Shown: piece by piece, positions 30,573 through 42,140 of the stretch | Position numbering within the stretch: the first letter of the stretch is position 1 | Layout: every line of letters begins with the position of its first letter | NCBI GenBank assembly: GCA_014529385.2 | Contig: CM043955.1 | Coordinates: 145,175,140-145,239,139, forward strand | DNA: 64,000 nucleotides | Direction of reading: 5' to 3' | DNA from: Adiantum capillus-veneris | Taxonomy: Eukaryota > Streptophyta > Polypodiopsida > Polypodiales > Pteridaceae | Position numbers and translations under genes: made by a program | Notes under the pieces: generated by a model | What the model was told of the DNA's origin: nothing | The model's database searches: none | The model's input: only the letters and a program-made list of their open reading frames with translations

Positions 30573-33500
30573 ATGACTTCTTCTCAAAGTGAGACTCTTT
30601 ACAACATAAAGAAGCTGGATGGCACAAACTTTCCATTCTGGAAGAAGCAGATTTGGCAGGTTTTGGTGCAGAAAAAACAAGTGAAGCCACTGAAGCTCAA
30701 AGGGGAGAGACCAGAAGGTATGGCTCAAGATGAGTGGGAAGAGCTTGACGAGTTAGCTTGTTCCACAATCATGCTGACACTGGCAGAAAATGTTTACTTC
30801 AACGTAGCAGAAGAGACTACAGCGTATGGCGTATGGCAAAAGCTATGTGATATGTACGAGAAACAAAGTGCTGCTTCTCAGATTTACTGGCTCAAGAAAT
30901 TGGTGGATTTGAAGATGAAGGAAGGGACAGCCATGTCAAATCATCTGAATGAATTTCACTCAATTTTCAGCCAGTTAACAGCACAGGAGATAGTCTTTCC
31001 AGATTCAGTGAAGGCTATGTTTCTCTTAATCACTTTGCCAGACAGTTGGGATACTTTTCGTACAGCGTTAAGTAATTCTGTCGCGCCAGAAGGTCTTACG
31101 AGTGCTAATGTAGAAGGCAGCTTGCTCACAGAGGAAGTGAACAGGAAGAACATTGACAAAGGCAAAGGCAATAGTGCTTTGGTCGTTCGAGCGAGACAAC
31201 AGTTTAAAGAGAAGAAGGGTAAGAAGGCACAAAACCGAAGTAAGTCTCGTGATTCGAAGTCAAAGGATGACATAGAATGCTACCATTGTGGCAAGAAGGG
31301 TCACATGAAGCGAGACTGTACGAAGTGGAAACAAGAAAAAGGCAAAACAAAGAGTTCTGAGCAAGATGAAAAGAAGAGTTCAGTGAAGATTGAAGAGGTG
31401 AATGTCACAGGATCTGGTTCGGACAGTGATTCTGGTATAGCAGCTGGTGACATCTTCCTTACAAGCAATCTTGATTCTGTTTTCTTGACTGCAGAGGATG
31501 GACATGCTATGAGTGATTGGATTATCGACTCAGGGGCATCTTTACATGTTTCTCCGCACAAAGAGTGGTTTACATCATATGTGGCTACTAAAGATTATGT
31601 CAGACTTGGCAATGAGCAGGTTTGTGACATACTTGGAGTGGGAGATGTGCAGTTGAAGTTTCAGAATGGCTCTTCTTTATGGCTCAAGAATGTCAGACAT
31701 GTTCCAGCAATCCGAAAGAGCTTGATTAGTACAGGGAAGTTGGATGATGCGGGTTATGTGACAGTTTTTGGGAATAGCGCTTGGAAGATCTCCAAAGGTT
31801 CGATGACTGTAGCACATGGCAGCAAGTCAGGAACTCTGTACACTTTACATGTTTCAGAGGTTAAAAACCATGTAATTAATGTGATTGAGCAGCCAAGTGT
31901 GTCACTGTGGCATCGTAGGTTGGGACATATGTCAAAAAGAGGAATGGAAATACTTTCTCATTATGGTTATTTGCCTGGATTTTCATTTCAAGATTTCGAG
32001 TTTTGTGAGCATTGTGTTTATGGTAAGCAAACACAGGAACCGCACATATCAAAGAGGAATCGTAGGGACGAACGGTTAGCTCTTGTACACAGTGACCTAT
32101 GCGGACCAATGCCTAGTTTGTCACTAGGGGGAGCAGCGTACTTTTGTACATTCATAGATGACTATTCTCGCAAAGTATGGGTTTACTTCTTGAAGCACAA
32201 GGATGAGGTGCTCAAGGTCTTTAAGACATTCTTGCAGCTGGTGGAGAATCAGAGTGGTCAGAAGCTGAAGTGCTTGAGAACTGACAATGGTGGAGAGTAC
32301 GTTTCCAAAGCTTTTCAAGACTTTTGTGAAGAAAAAGGGATTAAGCGGGAACTTACTGCACCATATAATCCTTCACAGAATGGGGTTGCAGAACGTATGA
32401 ATAGGACCATACAAGAGAAGGTCAGAAGCATGTTGTCAAATGCTGAGTTGCCTGATGGATTTTGGGCGGAAGCAGTGGCTACAACAGTCCATTTGATCAA
32501 CAGGTCTCCTAGTAGGGTTCTGGATAAGAGTGCAGTGGCCGAGATGCTATGGACAGGCAAGGCACCTTCATATAAGCATCTCAGAGTCTTTGGTTGTGAA
32601 GCTTATAGCCATATTCCTAAGGAGTTCAGAAATAAGTTAGAACCAAAGAGCAAGAAGTGTATATTTCTTGGCTACGGAGAATCGGGCGAGATGGGTTACC
32701 GGCTTTGGGATCCTGAGTCCAGAAAGCTTATTTGTAGCAATGATGTGCATTTCAATGAAGCCAAGTTTCACGCTAAGCCAGAGAAGACAGAGGAGATCAG
32801 AAGAGTTGTCTTCAGGGAAGATGGACCTAGTGCTAGCACATCAAGACAGCATAGTCAGGCTCAGGAACAGCCTATAGTGGCTAGAGAGGCAGAATCAGTT
32901 GTGGTGAGACGTTCTGAGCGTGTCTCCAAACCACCTGATCGTTATGTGCCATCTCTAAATTATGTCATGCTCACAGATTGCGGAGAACCATCTTGTTACA
33001 AGGAAGCATTACAAGTGGTTGACTCGAAAAAATGGCAGTTGGCCATGCAGTCAGAGATGACAGCTCTGCATAAAAACCAGACATGGAAGTTGGTTAAATT
33101 ACCACAGGGCAAAAAGGCTCTACCTTGTAAATGGGTTTACAGGTATAAGATCACCGCTCATGATAGTCAGCCAAAGTACAAAGCAAGGCTTGTTGCCAAG
33201 GGCTTTAAGCAAGAACAAGGCATTGACTTTGATGAAGTCTTCTCTCCAGTGGTCAAGATGACTACATTGAGATGCTTTCTTGCATTGGTTGCTATATTGG
33301 ATTTGGTGTTGCACCAAATGGATGTCAAGACAGCGTTCTTGCATGGTGATTTAGATGTGGAAATTTACATGCAGCAGCCAGAAGGGTTTGTTGAGAAAGG
33401 CATGGAACATTTGGTATGCCAGTTGTTAAAGAGTCTTTATGGCTTAAAACAATCACCGAGGGCATGGTACCATAAGTTCCACCAGTTTATGCTTTCTCAA

Positions 33501-34538
33501 GGCTACAAACGTAGTGAGTTCGATCACTGTCTATATACAAAGAAGGCTAAGGATGGCAGTTGGCTGATCCTTATTTTGTATGTGGATGACATGTTGATTG
33601 CTGGCAAACACTCGGAAGAAATTTCAGCTTTGAAGTCAAAGATGGCAAAATCGTTTGACATGAAAGACATGGGTGAGGCAAGTCATATACTTGGTATGTG
33701 CATTGAGAGAGACAGATCAAAGAAGTTGATTTGGTTATCTCAAACAGAGTATATTGACAAGGTTTTGCAACGTTTCAATATGGAGAAGGGAAAGGCATTG
33801 AGTGTTCCATTGCCACCATATGTGAAACTTAGCAAACAAGATTGTCCTGTGTCTGAGGAAGAAAAGGCTGAAATGGATAAGATTCCATATGCGTCTGCAG
33901 TGGGTAGTTTGATGTATGCAATGATTGCTACACGTCCGGATATTGCATTTGCAGTGGGAGTGGTTAGCAGATATATGTCAAATCCCGGCAAGAAACATTG
34001 GGAGGCAGTGAAAGGTATCATGAGATACTTAAAACATACAAAGAGTATGCGCATATGCTATGGTAGTAAGGATTTGAGTGTCAGAGGATACACTGACTCA
34101 GATTATGCAGGAGACTTGGATAAGAGGAGATCTACATCAGGCTATGTCTTTACATTGGCTGGAGGTGCCATATCATGGCGATCTCGATTACAAGATTGTG
34201 TTACGCAGTCTACTACAGAAGCTGAGTATGTTGCAGCAAATGAGGCATGCAAAGAAGCTATTTGGCTTGGTAGATTGGTTGCAGACTTGGGAATCAATGC
34301 AGATATGCCAGAGTTATATTGTGATAGTCAAAGTGCTATACAATTGGCAAAGAATCCAGTGTTCCATTCAAAGACTAAGCATATTGATGTGAAGTATCAC
34401 TTCATTAGGGAAGTACTTGAAGACAAGCAGATACAACTGCTGAAGATCCACACCAAGGACAATCCTGCTGATCTACTCACAAAGGGACTTCCAGGAGAGG
34501 GCTTTGTGCATTGTCGTGAGTTATTGGGCATTGGATAG
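30573..34538 (+). CDS. Element F gag-pol polyprotein (1321 aa)
   Basis: The first ATG is 30573 (MTSSQSETLYNIKKLDG); the codons upstream are in frame but lack an ATG. Domains by residue: copia gag ~10-210 (LDGTNFPFWKKQ), zinc knuckle CYHCGKKGHMKRDC ~235, protease WIIDSGASLHVSP ~316, pre-integrase HRRLGHMSKRGM ~446 with CEHCVYGK, integrase core LVHSDLCGPM ~507, RTDNGGEY ~568, QNGVAERMNRTI ~600, RT ~837-1080 with YVDDMLIAGK ~1002, RNase H YTDSDYAGDLDKRRS ~1172 to HFIRE ~1280. The length is usual for plant copia elements, and the order PR-IN-RT-RH separates it from gypsy. Confidence 0.96.
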   Translation: MTSSQSETLYNIKKLDGTNFPFWKKQIWQVLVQKKQVKPLKLKGERPEGMAQDEWEELDELACSTIMLTLAENVYFNVAEETTAYGVWQKLCDMYEKQSAASQIYWLKKLVDLKMKEGTAMSNHLNEFHSIFSQLTAQEIVFPDSVKAMFLLITLPDSWDTFRTALSNSVAPEGLTSANVEGSLLTEEVNRKNIDKGKGNSALVVRARQQFKEKKGKKAQNRSKSRDSKSKDDIECYHCGKKGHMKRDCTKWKQEKGKTKSSEQDEKKSSVKIEEVNVTGSGSDSDSGIAAGDIFLTSNLDSVFLTAEDGHAMSDWIIDSGASLHVSPHKEWFTSYVATKDYVRLGNEQVCDILGVGDVQLKFQNGSSLWLKNVRHVPAIRKSLISTGKLDDAGYVTVFGNSAWKISKGSMTVAHGSKSGTLYTLHVSEVKNHVINVIEQPSVSLWHRRLGHMSKRGMEILSHYGYLPGFSFQDFEFCEHCVYGKQTQEPHISKRNRRDERLALVHSDLCGPMPSLSLGGAAYFCTFIDDYSRKVWVYFLKHKDEVLKVFKTFLQLVENQSGQKLKCLRTDNGGEYVSKAFQDFCEEKGIKRELTAPYNPSQNGVAERMNRTIQEKVRSMLSNAELPDGFWAEAVATTVHLINRSPSRVLDKSAVAEMLWTGKAPSYKHLRVFGCEAYSHIPKEFRNKLEPKSKKCIFLGYGESGEMGYRLWDPESRKLICSNDVHFNEAKFHAKPEKTEEIRRVVFREDGPSASTSRQHSQAQEQPIVAREAESVVVRRSERVSKPPDRYVPSLNYVMLTDCGEPSCYKEALQVVDSKKWQLAMQSEMTALHKNQTWKLVKLPQGKKALPCKWVYRYKITAHDSQPKYKARLVAKGFKQEQGIDFDEVFSPVVKMTTLRCFLALVAILDLVLHQMDVKTAFLHGDLDVEIYMQQPEGFVEKGMEHLVCQLLKSLYGLKQSPRAWYHKFHQFMLSQGYKRSEFDHCLYTKKAKDGSWLILILYVDDMLIAGKHSEEISALKSKMAKSFDMKDMGEASHILGMCIERDRSKKLIWLSQTEYIDKVLQRFNMEKGKALSVPLPPYVKLSKQDCPVSEEEKAEMDKIPYASAVGSLMYAMIATRPDIAFAVGVVSRYMSNPGKKHWEAVKGIMRYLKHTKSMRICYGSKDLSVRGYTDSDYAGDLDKRRSTSGYVFTLAGGAISWRSRLQDCVTQSTTEAEYVAANEACKEAIWLGRLVADLGINADMPELYCDSQSAIQLAKNPVFHSKTKHIDVKYHFIREVLEDKQIQLLKIHTKDNPADLLTKGLPGEGFVHCRELLGIG

Positions 34539-34622
34539 ATGGCAGCCATGTAAATCTTTGTACATTTATGTTCATAGATTTACAGTTACTTAAAGTGCCA
34601 CATTGGACTTTAAGTGGGAGGT

Positions 34623-34844
34623 TGTTGGGATTAAAGCCCAAGTGGCCTCTTATGCGGATATGGCCGGCCGCCCGCCTAACTCACTTACCTCTGACTCTTT
34701 GTATATACTAACATATTCTTTGTGAATACTAAAGGAATTGGGAGATAACCCTTCTAACAGATCTCTGCGTACTGTGTACTGTGTAAGCTCACTGTGTGTG
34801 TGTGTGAAAGAGAGAGTCGACCCACGCTCCGCTCCGCGACTTCA
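34623..34844 (+). repeat. Element F 3' LTR
   Basis: 222 bp, apparently identical to the 5' LTR, followed by GTTCG, the right copy of the target duplication. Confidence 0.95.
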
Positions 34845-34849
34845 GTTCG

Positions 34850-35389
34850 GTCACCTGAAGCTCCGTTGGTCCTCAAAAAAGTCGATTTTTAGCTATGTGT
34901 GAAGCTAAAATACGTAATTTTAAAGGGCGACTGAGGCCTGAGCCTGAGCGTGAGCTTGGGCTTGGGTTTGGGAGATATTCCTGATCCCGGTCCTACCTTT
35001 AAATTTTTTTATTTTATTTTATTTTGAGATAAGGTCGTCGCGGTCTGCTCGCGAGCACACACACACTCTACCTACCTACTTACAACTAATACACCTACTG
35101 TTACACACTGACACACTTCATTAGCTCTCACAGATCTACTTCCTACTAATGTAATTTACATTACACAGAACTAACAACCTTAATACTAAGACCTTATCAC
35201 AGGGAAAACACAGTCACCTTTCAAAAGTTCATTAACAAACAAATACACAGTAGCAACACAAAATCCTTCTTCTCAACACACACACACCTTCTTTCCCTAC
35301 CTTTCCTACAATTGAAATTGCACCACAAAAGAAGCACACAGTGCCATTCAAGCTTAGTGTAGGGCATTCCCCGGCAGCGGTGCCAAAAA
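34850..35389 (-). mobile_element. Element B leader and primer site
   Basis: Continuation of B on the far side of copia F, the reverse complement of about 36158-36725 of C. The primer site TGGCACCGCTGCCGGGGA (minus strand, 35368-35385) resembles the tRNA-Asp complement with two changes. The rest is a CA-rich, ORF-free leader. Confidence 0.85.
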
Positions 35390-35509
35390 TGTGCGCGTAT
35401 GTCGCACTTGTCAATGCAAGGAACTTGCCGATACACTGTGTGCGAGCCACAAATGGCTCCAAGCACACAACAAGCCTAAGCTAGTAAGCTCAAAGATGGC
35501 GATGGTGTG
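35390..35509 (-). repeat. Element B 5' LTR, inner part
   Basis: 120 bp of the B 5' LTR next to the primer site; it continues at 44362-44839 after the insertion of C. GTGTG at 35505-35509 is the left copy of C's target duplication. Confidence 0.9.
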
Positions 35510-35830
35510 TGTTAACCCTCACGGCTCACGGACACCCTATCACCTACGACGGACGTTCTAACCTACGGCGGACATTGTATTATTTATTTGGTAGAGTCAG
35601 GTACCGGGCTTGTCGGTCCAATAGGAAAAGGGTAAGAGTGGTCGCCGATGAGAGGCGCACTCTAACTGGAACATTCAAGGGATTAGTTTGCTAAGCATGG
35701 GCGCCCAAGTGTGAATGGGGCGAGCTCATATAAAAGTCAACTAAACCTAAAATCCACTCATTCTCTCATTTGTGCAATAGAAGAGTGCTCTTGCTCCATC
35801 TCCATCTCCATCTTCTTCTTCTTCACCTCC

Positions 35831-35894
<64 letters not shown>

Positions 35895-36157
35895 CAGAGA
35901 GAGAGAGAGAGTGTGTGTGGGCGATCGAGCATTACGAAGGCACGGCAGCGGCGAAACGATTGAGCGCGGCGAAGCGGCGACTCCTTCTTCTTCGCGGCGA
36001 GGAATCCTCCACGAAGCAAGCGTAGAGCGGTGAGTGACACACCATCGCCTTCTTTGAGCTTACTAGTTTAGGCTTGTTGTGTTCTTGGAGCCATTTGTGG
36101 CTCGCACACGGTGTATCGGCAAGTTCCTTGCATTGACACGTGCGACATACGCCCACA
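35510..36157 (+). repeat. Element C 5' LTR
   Basis: 648 bp; TATAAAAG at 35729-35736; the transcribed part contains (TG)n at 35834-35893 and a short GA run. The same place in the 3' LTR carries a short TG run and a longer GA run, and in B a CT/CA run, so this microsatellite has turned over fast. Confidence 0.92.
35729..35736 (+). promoter_or_regulatory. TATA box of element C 5' LTR
   Basis: TATAAAAG, present at the same place in the 3' LTR (43964-43971) and in weaker form in B. Confidence 0.6.
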
Positions 36158-36161
36158 TTTT

Positions 36162-36179
36162 TGGCGCCGTTGCCGGGGA
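36162..36179 (+). promoter_or_regulatory. Element C primer binding site (tRNA-Asp)
   Basis: TGGCGCCGTTGCCGGGGA, an 18-nt exact complement of the 3' end of plant tRNA-Asp(GUC) including CCA, 4 bp after the LTR. Confidence 0.92.
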
Positions 36180-36946
36180 ATGCCATACATGAAGCTCGAG
36201 TAGCACTCTGTGCTTCTCTGTGGTGCAATTTCTATTGTATGAAAGGTAGGGAAGGAGGGTGTGTGTGTTGAGAAGAGGGATTTTGTGTTATACTGTGTGT
36301 TTTTTTTGTTAATGGAGTTTTCAAAGGTTCTGTGTTTATTCTCTGTGTATTAAGGTAGTTAGTTTTCTTTGTTAATGGAGATTTCAAAGGTTCTGTGTTT
36401 ATTCTCTGTGTATTAAGGTAGTTAGTTTTCTGTGTACATTAAGTAGGAAGTAGATTAGTGAGAGTTGATAGAGTGTGTTAGTGTGTAAGAGTAAGTGTAT
36501 TAGTTAGAAGTAGGTAGATAGAGTGTGTGTGTGTGCTCTCGCGCAGGCCGCGGCGACCATATCCTCTCTTTTTTTTAATCAAAAAAAAAAAAAGGTAGGA
36601 TCGGAATCGGGAATATCTCCCAGACCCAAGCCCAAGCTCACGCTCAGGCCTAGGGCTCAGTCGCCTTTTAAAAAAACGAATTTTAGCTTCACACGTAGCT
36701 AAAAATCGATTTTTTGAGGACCAACGGAACGTTAGATGCCCAAAAATTGTGTTGTAAAGCACACAACGACCCTTTAAGTGATACGCTCATTTCGAGCTAT
36801 CACACACTTCAATCAAAAAAATCAAACATTCAAAAAACATCAAAAACAAGAAAAAATCAAGTAAAAAACGGGGTGCAAAACACCCACAAAACAAAGCAAG
36901 TAACCTTTGAGGGTACTTGTCGATACTTGTAGGACACCCAAAGCAC
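36180..36946 (+). other. Element C leader
   Basis: ORF-free leader with a 63-bp tandem duplication (units start at about 36308 and 36371) and an A-rich patch near 36580. Related to the B leader at 34850-35367 and 28987-29308. Confidence 0.75.
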
Positions 36947-39900
36947 ATGTATCTACGCTCTGGTCGTGTGCTAGAGTCTGAACAACTAGCTAGTGCTTCG
37001 ATTTACGGGGGTACTCACTATCCTTCCACGCTAGGGTCTACGCCCTCGGCGGGGACCCAAGGTAGTGCAACCCAAGACCCAAATATAGCGGCTAGCGACT
37101 CTTCCTCTGACTACGATATTATGGAAGAGCATCTTACACAAATCCCCGGGGGAACAAATGAAACCATACCTAGCTGGGCCCAACAACTTGGAACTAGTGT
37201 TTTTAGCCGTTTGATGGAAACTTTTAGTAGAGCTACGCGCTCTGAACCTACGGCTAGTGAAGTAAACGAAGGAGGTGGGGAAGTAGAATCACCATTCACA
37301 TCCCCTGTAGACCCCACACTCCCTCAAAGTGTCTACGTGGACATTCTACCTACGTCATTTAATGAGGGCCCTACCAAGCTACCACCTTCCAAAGTCGCCT
37401 CTAAGGTAGCGGTGACTAAAAGTCAAAACACGGGAAGCAACATTGCATCCACCTCACGGCAACCCTCTAGTACACCAAGTTTGGATGGGGTATTTCTCAA
37501 TGAAAATTGGGAATATGACCTACACACGGAGACTTTGATCGACATATACATGGGCTACACATACCATGTGGGTTGGTTAGAAGTTGTACAATCCACATCT
37601 AGTGCCACTAGTCTAGAGGAACAACAACACATGATCTGCAATGTCATCCATAGGATTATCCAGTCCGAGAGGCAAAATCGAGGAATAAACATACCTTCGA
37701 CGTGTCCTATGCAATTTTTAGACACAGGCAAAGGAAAACAACCCACTCTATCACAAATGGAGACTCCCCCAGTGAGTCCCATCGATCCCCCATATGTTGT
37801 TTCGCCAGGGGTCTCAATGCAATCTGAGCCAACAAGTGATATCTTTACTTTTCCAAGTCTAGCTCATCTTTCCCTTGATGACACCACGGCTACCATGCCT
37901 ACACCAATGATGGGCATGCCAAGAGACACGCCATGGACCTCGTTTGTTAGTAAAGCACCGCTACATGGTAGCTCAATGCCTGCAATAGTACCTACAAGTG
38001 CAAACAAATCGTATGCACCTATGGGTCCACGTACTCATGTAGTCCTACCCCTCCCATTGTTTCAAATACCTATGCTCCACAACCACAATACACAAGTTCT
38101 TATTTCCATGGGACTATACCGGCTAGCATTAGCATGTCACATCCGACGTCTGCTATGCCTAGGGCCACTCATATGAACTATGGACCACCACATGGCACAA
38201 CATCGTACCCAACGTGGAACCCAAGGGCTTCCTATGCGCCAAGCCCAATGCCAATATCTACTCCACATGTAGTCTCTGGAGCACCTTCACCCATGGTGCC
38301 TGCTCACTTAGGTGACTTGGCAACATTTGCTCAAGCTATTGGTTGATCTATTGTTGAGAATATGCGTAACACGCCTGATAGAGAGCCTAGAGGTAAGGCA
38401 GTACAAATAGCCAAGCTCACACAAAAATTTAGTGGAGACGGGGATGTGAGAAATCATATCGAAGTCTTTGAACAAATATGCGATTCTCTAGGAGAACACA
38501 ATGACCTGCATAAGAGTAATGCTTTAAGCCTAACCTTAAGTGGGAAGGCAGGGGATTGGTATAGAACCCTAAGGGTGGAAGAAAAAACTATTTACCCTAC
38601 TCTTAGGAGACCGTTTGTGAAAGAATACATACGAGAGGGAGTGCTTTGGGGTGTAGCCTCTCAGCTCCAGAAAGCCCAACAAGAGGAAGGAGAGTCGGTG
38701 AGAGACTGTATTAGTCAACTGAAGCATTTGAATTCTCGTTGTAATCCAAATGAGCGCTTCAACAATAACCAATTGCTTGATAGATTCATTAGGGGATTAT
38801 GGCATGAGGATATCTACAATGGTCTAGTCATTAGAGGTATCACCACTTGGGAAGCAGTCACCACCAATGCGATCCAATTGGAGGATAATTTAATGATTCA
38901 AGGAGAAAGAGTGTCTGTTGAGCCTAAATCTATTAGCTCACAAGCATCAGGGCATCAGCCAATGACCCTAAAGCCTATTGCTAAGGAGCCAAAGATATCT
39001 GAGATGACTTTAGCAGATCTCACCAAGGCTATTCAAGAGAGTCATAGAGACAATCGTGCTCCGCAAAACAATCATATGTATCCAGGAAGGGAGCAACAAT
39101 GGTGCTCAGTATGCTATCGACCGCATAGTACCAGTGAATGCCCTACTTTTAGAGTAAAATTCAATGGGAACTGCAATGCATGTGGGAGGTATGGTCATCA
39201 AGCTAAGGATTGCATAGTATCTAAGCGTGCGATGGCCAATAGATCAACCTTAGCATGGACAGACACACCTCGAGTGCCTGCCCTGATGCCGGCCCCACCT
39301 CTTGAATAAACAGCACAACACATGGTCCCTAGGGCCCAAAATGTTGTTCAAACAACACCCTTACCACCTCCATTGCTAGGACCGCAACCACCACATCCGA
39401 GAATCACTTCTGTGAATCAAGTGGGTTGTGAGTCATCTATTTCTTGTTTGAAAGGCTATGAGGAAGATATAGATCCTAATATCGCCTATGGGATGGATGT
39501 GCTTGAAGAAAGTCCACAATACTACATGGAGGACTATTGGGGACAAGTCAAATCTGTATATCAAGTAGCTGCTCTTGTGGCAAGAGGCCAAAATATCAAT
39601 TACACTACTAAGAGACTGCCTCTTCAATGCTATGAGTGTGGAGGTCCACATCGTGTAGCCGAGTGTCCTATTAGGCTACAAAAGAACGCCACACTAATGC
39701 AAACCAATCAAGCAAGCACGTCTACAATGACGATACTCATGTGTTATCGATGTGGCATAGATCATTTGATTGCCCAATGTCCAAATAATCCAAATGCACC
39801 GAAGATCACGCCATTAAACTTGATTGAAATTATCGAGGAGCCATCACCTAGTACACCTGTGGTACCAGTAAACGTACTCACACGATCGATGCTCCAAAAA

Positions 39901-42119
39901 CAAAACTATATTCTTGAGGAAAGAGACACGGCATCAATTGCCCAATCTCAAAAAAAGAATAAAACACGAAGAAAGAGATCGCAAAAAGCAGCGAAGTCTG
40001 ACCCCAGTTCAAAGACCAACATAGGGACTTGTGATGGCCCCGTATATATGAACGACGCTGAAGAGGATTCTGATTCAAGTGAAACCATGGAGACCAAAAC
40101 GACCACTAACATAGAAACCAACAAGGAAGATCTTCATGAGCCACAATGGCCAGGATCCAAGAAGAAGATAGGAACTTATCCAAACCCTACAGAGGAGATT
40201 GAGCGAGTCAAGCAATTAAGGAGTTTGGTAGAAGATACCCAAAGGGATCTAGAACCAGCACCTAGGAAGATCCAGATTACAGACACCGTGTTCCCTACGC
40301 AACAACAACCTCACCAAGTCCATAGACCCTTGGACATACCTAGTGTCATCCAAGAAGAAAGTGACTTAAAGTCATGGGAAAGTGGGCGTACTCACTTCTT
40401 GATGGAAAGAATGTTTACAGAGGGACTACCTGATCCTATCGAAGAAATGGAGATCCCATCTTCCCCACGTCAAGGGACTCAAGGCCAAAAGGTGCCGTTA
40501 AACATTGCCAAATTGATGGATTTCATGTCTTCAGAAGTTAGAACCACCATCATGTCCAAATTATACAAAGACCCCGAGCTAGTCTCAGCTCTTCGAGCCT
40601 TCCTCAATGGAGAACTGAAGTTTGGGCTACCACAATTTGCACAGATGGATGGAGCTGGGGAGATGCCAATAGAGGAGGAATACATAGATCCACAACCCAA
40701 CCTAGATGAGAACCTTGTTATAGAAATACCTGTTAACAAGTTGGGACAATACTTTGAGGGTGATGAATCCAATGCAACTATACCAATCACTACTAAGGGA
40801 TTAATTGTGAAGGGAATCCTTGATGGTGGCGCTGGGGTTAGCATTGTGACTAAAAATTGCTGGGAAACTATGGGAAGACCTCACCTTGCGACCACAACCA
40901 TAGTAGTGAAGATGGCCAATGGGTCTATTGTTAAACCTATTGGGATGCTAGAAGATCTCAAGATCAAGGTCTTTGGACATAAAATAAGGATTACCTTTAT
41001 TGTTATGGATTTCTCCAAACACACTATGGCATCTGAGATGATCTTAGGACGTCCTTTCATGAGGGAAGCAAAAATGGTGCATGACTGGTCTAAAAACCAT
41101 GTCTACCTGCAGTTCCAAGATTCTGTCATTCGAGTGGATCTTGTGACGCGTCAAGCACATCCTCTAGGAAATAGGTTTATAATTGATCATAGATCTGACA
41201 CCATAGTTCACTCGGCCCCATTGCAGTATTGTTACACGTGTAAAGCAAACACTGGTGTTGGGGAAGATTCTCCTTATATGGACGTACTACCTGGGATGAC
41301 TGAGTCGGACAATGTGGATTGGGTCCACCTAGCAGCAACCATAGACACTTGGGGAAATAGGGGGACGACTTGGGTAACACCTGAGGGGGATGAAATACCA
41401 CCACTTGTACCCTTAAACATGTTAGAAGCAATGCATATAGCTACTCACAAGACCCATCCTCATCTAACAAGAAAAACATACAAGTGGGTCCCTAAAGATT
41501 CTTTAGCGACCATAGCTAGTGCTAAAAACAGAAGCCTTGTAAGAAACGTACCACTCACTCCAAGAAAAGTAAGAAAATGTGGTGTTGGATTCCTAAACGA
41601 CTATTGGAAGCCCAAGGCTACTATCAAGGAAATGATCAAATCTGGGTGCCAAAACGTAGATTGTGTTCTTACTTGTCACCTGACCCATGTAAGCCCAATC
41701 CCGTAGCTCCAAAACAAATGAGCGATCGTGGAAAGAAAAAAATCATAGAATGCTACACACCCACTCCAAAGCTAGTTTGGGTACCGAAGAAAGAAGGATT
41801 TGTTCCACCTAGCTCAGGAAGGGGGGAGTCCCATGAAGCTTCTAGCTCCTCATGTAATGCATCCATAGAGGTAAAAGCTTCTCCACAACCTCCACCTACA
41901 ATAGTGGACCTCCATAAAGCTACAAGGGCATCCACACCTCCCAATGTTCAAGAATCACCAGATGAACCACTTCAAGTTCGATCCTGGGAGAGTACCTTAC
42001 CACCCTTGCAACTTGACCAGGCACCTAAGATAATAGAAAACTATTGGCAAAAATCCTCACCTAGTACCAACTGGAACGATTGGTTTCAAAGGGTGATGAG
42101 CTCATTTCAAACGGTATGA
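36947..42119 (+). pseudogene. Element C gag-protease and W-x-P-K region
   Basis: Begins MYLRSGRVLESEQ at 36947. A Ser/Thr/Pro-rich N-terminal gag part is followed by the gag core (about 38.4-38.9 kb), knuckles CSVCYRPHSTSEC, CNACGRYGHQAKDC, CYECGGPHRVAEC and CYRCGIDHLIAQC, a charged linker, and the protease (about 40.74-41.1 kb, GILDGGAGVSIVT, MILGRPFMREAKM). The end repeats W-x-P-K: KWVPKD (~41.48 kb), CWIPKR (~41.58 kb), IWVPKR (~41.64 kb), VWVPKK (~41.78 kb). The protease closely resembles the polyprotein protease of A (ILGRPFMRQLKMVQDW). No polymerase domain follows. Broken, about three breaks; whether it still moved with help from an A-type element is inference. Confidence 0.85.
41816..41828 (+). 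promoter_or_regulatory. Internal polypurine tract 1 of element C
   Basis: AGGAAGGGGGGAG inside the W-x-P-K region, matching the terminal tract at 43751-43763 except at its end. Confidence 0.45.
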
Positions 42120-42126
42120 TCTACCC

Positions 42127-42140
42127 AAGGAAGGGGGGAG
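42127..42140 (+). promoter_or_regulatory. Internal polypurine tract 2 of element C
   Basis: AAGGAAGGGGGGAG followed at once by TGTTTGCTGACAG, so it has the form of a polypurine tract plus LTR start, 1.6 kb before the real 3' LTR. Confidence 0.55.

Larger units (their letters stand above)
29309..34844 (+). mobile_element. Element F: Ty1/copia retrotransposon, looks whole
   Basis: 5536 bp with 222-bp LTRs at 29309-29530 and 34623-34844 in which I see no difference. Primer site for tRNA-iMet at 29533-29544, polypurine tract AAGTGGGAG at 34612-34620. A 5-bp target duplication GTTCG flanks it (29304-29308 and 34845-34849) within element B. One open frame encodes all expected domains in copia order (gag, protease, integrase, RT, RNase H). 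Identical LTRs imply very recent insertion, younger than A by this measure, although 222 bp gives a coarse estimate. No break seen. Confidence 0.96.
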
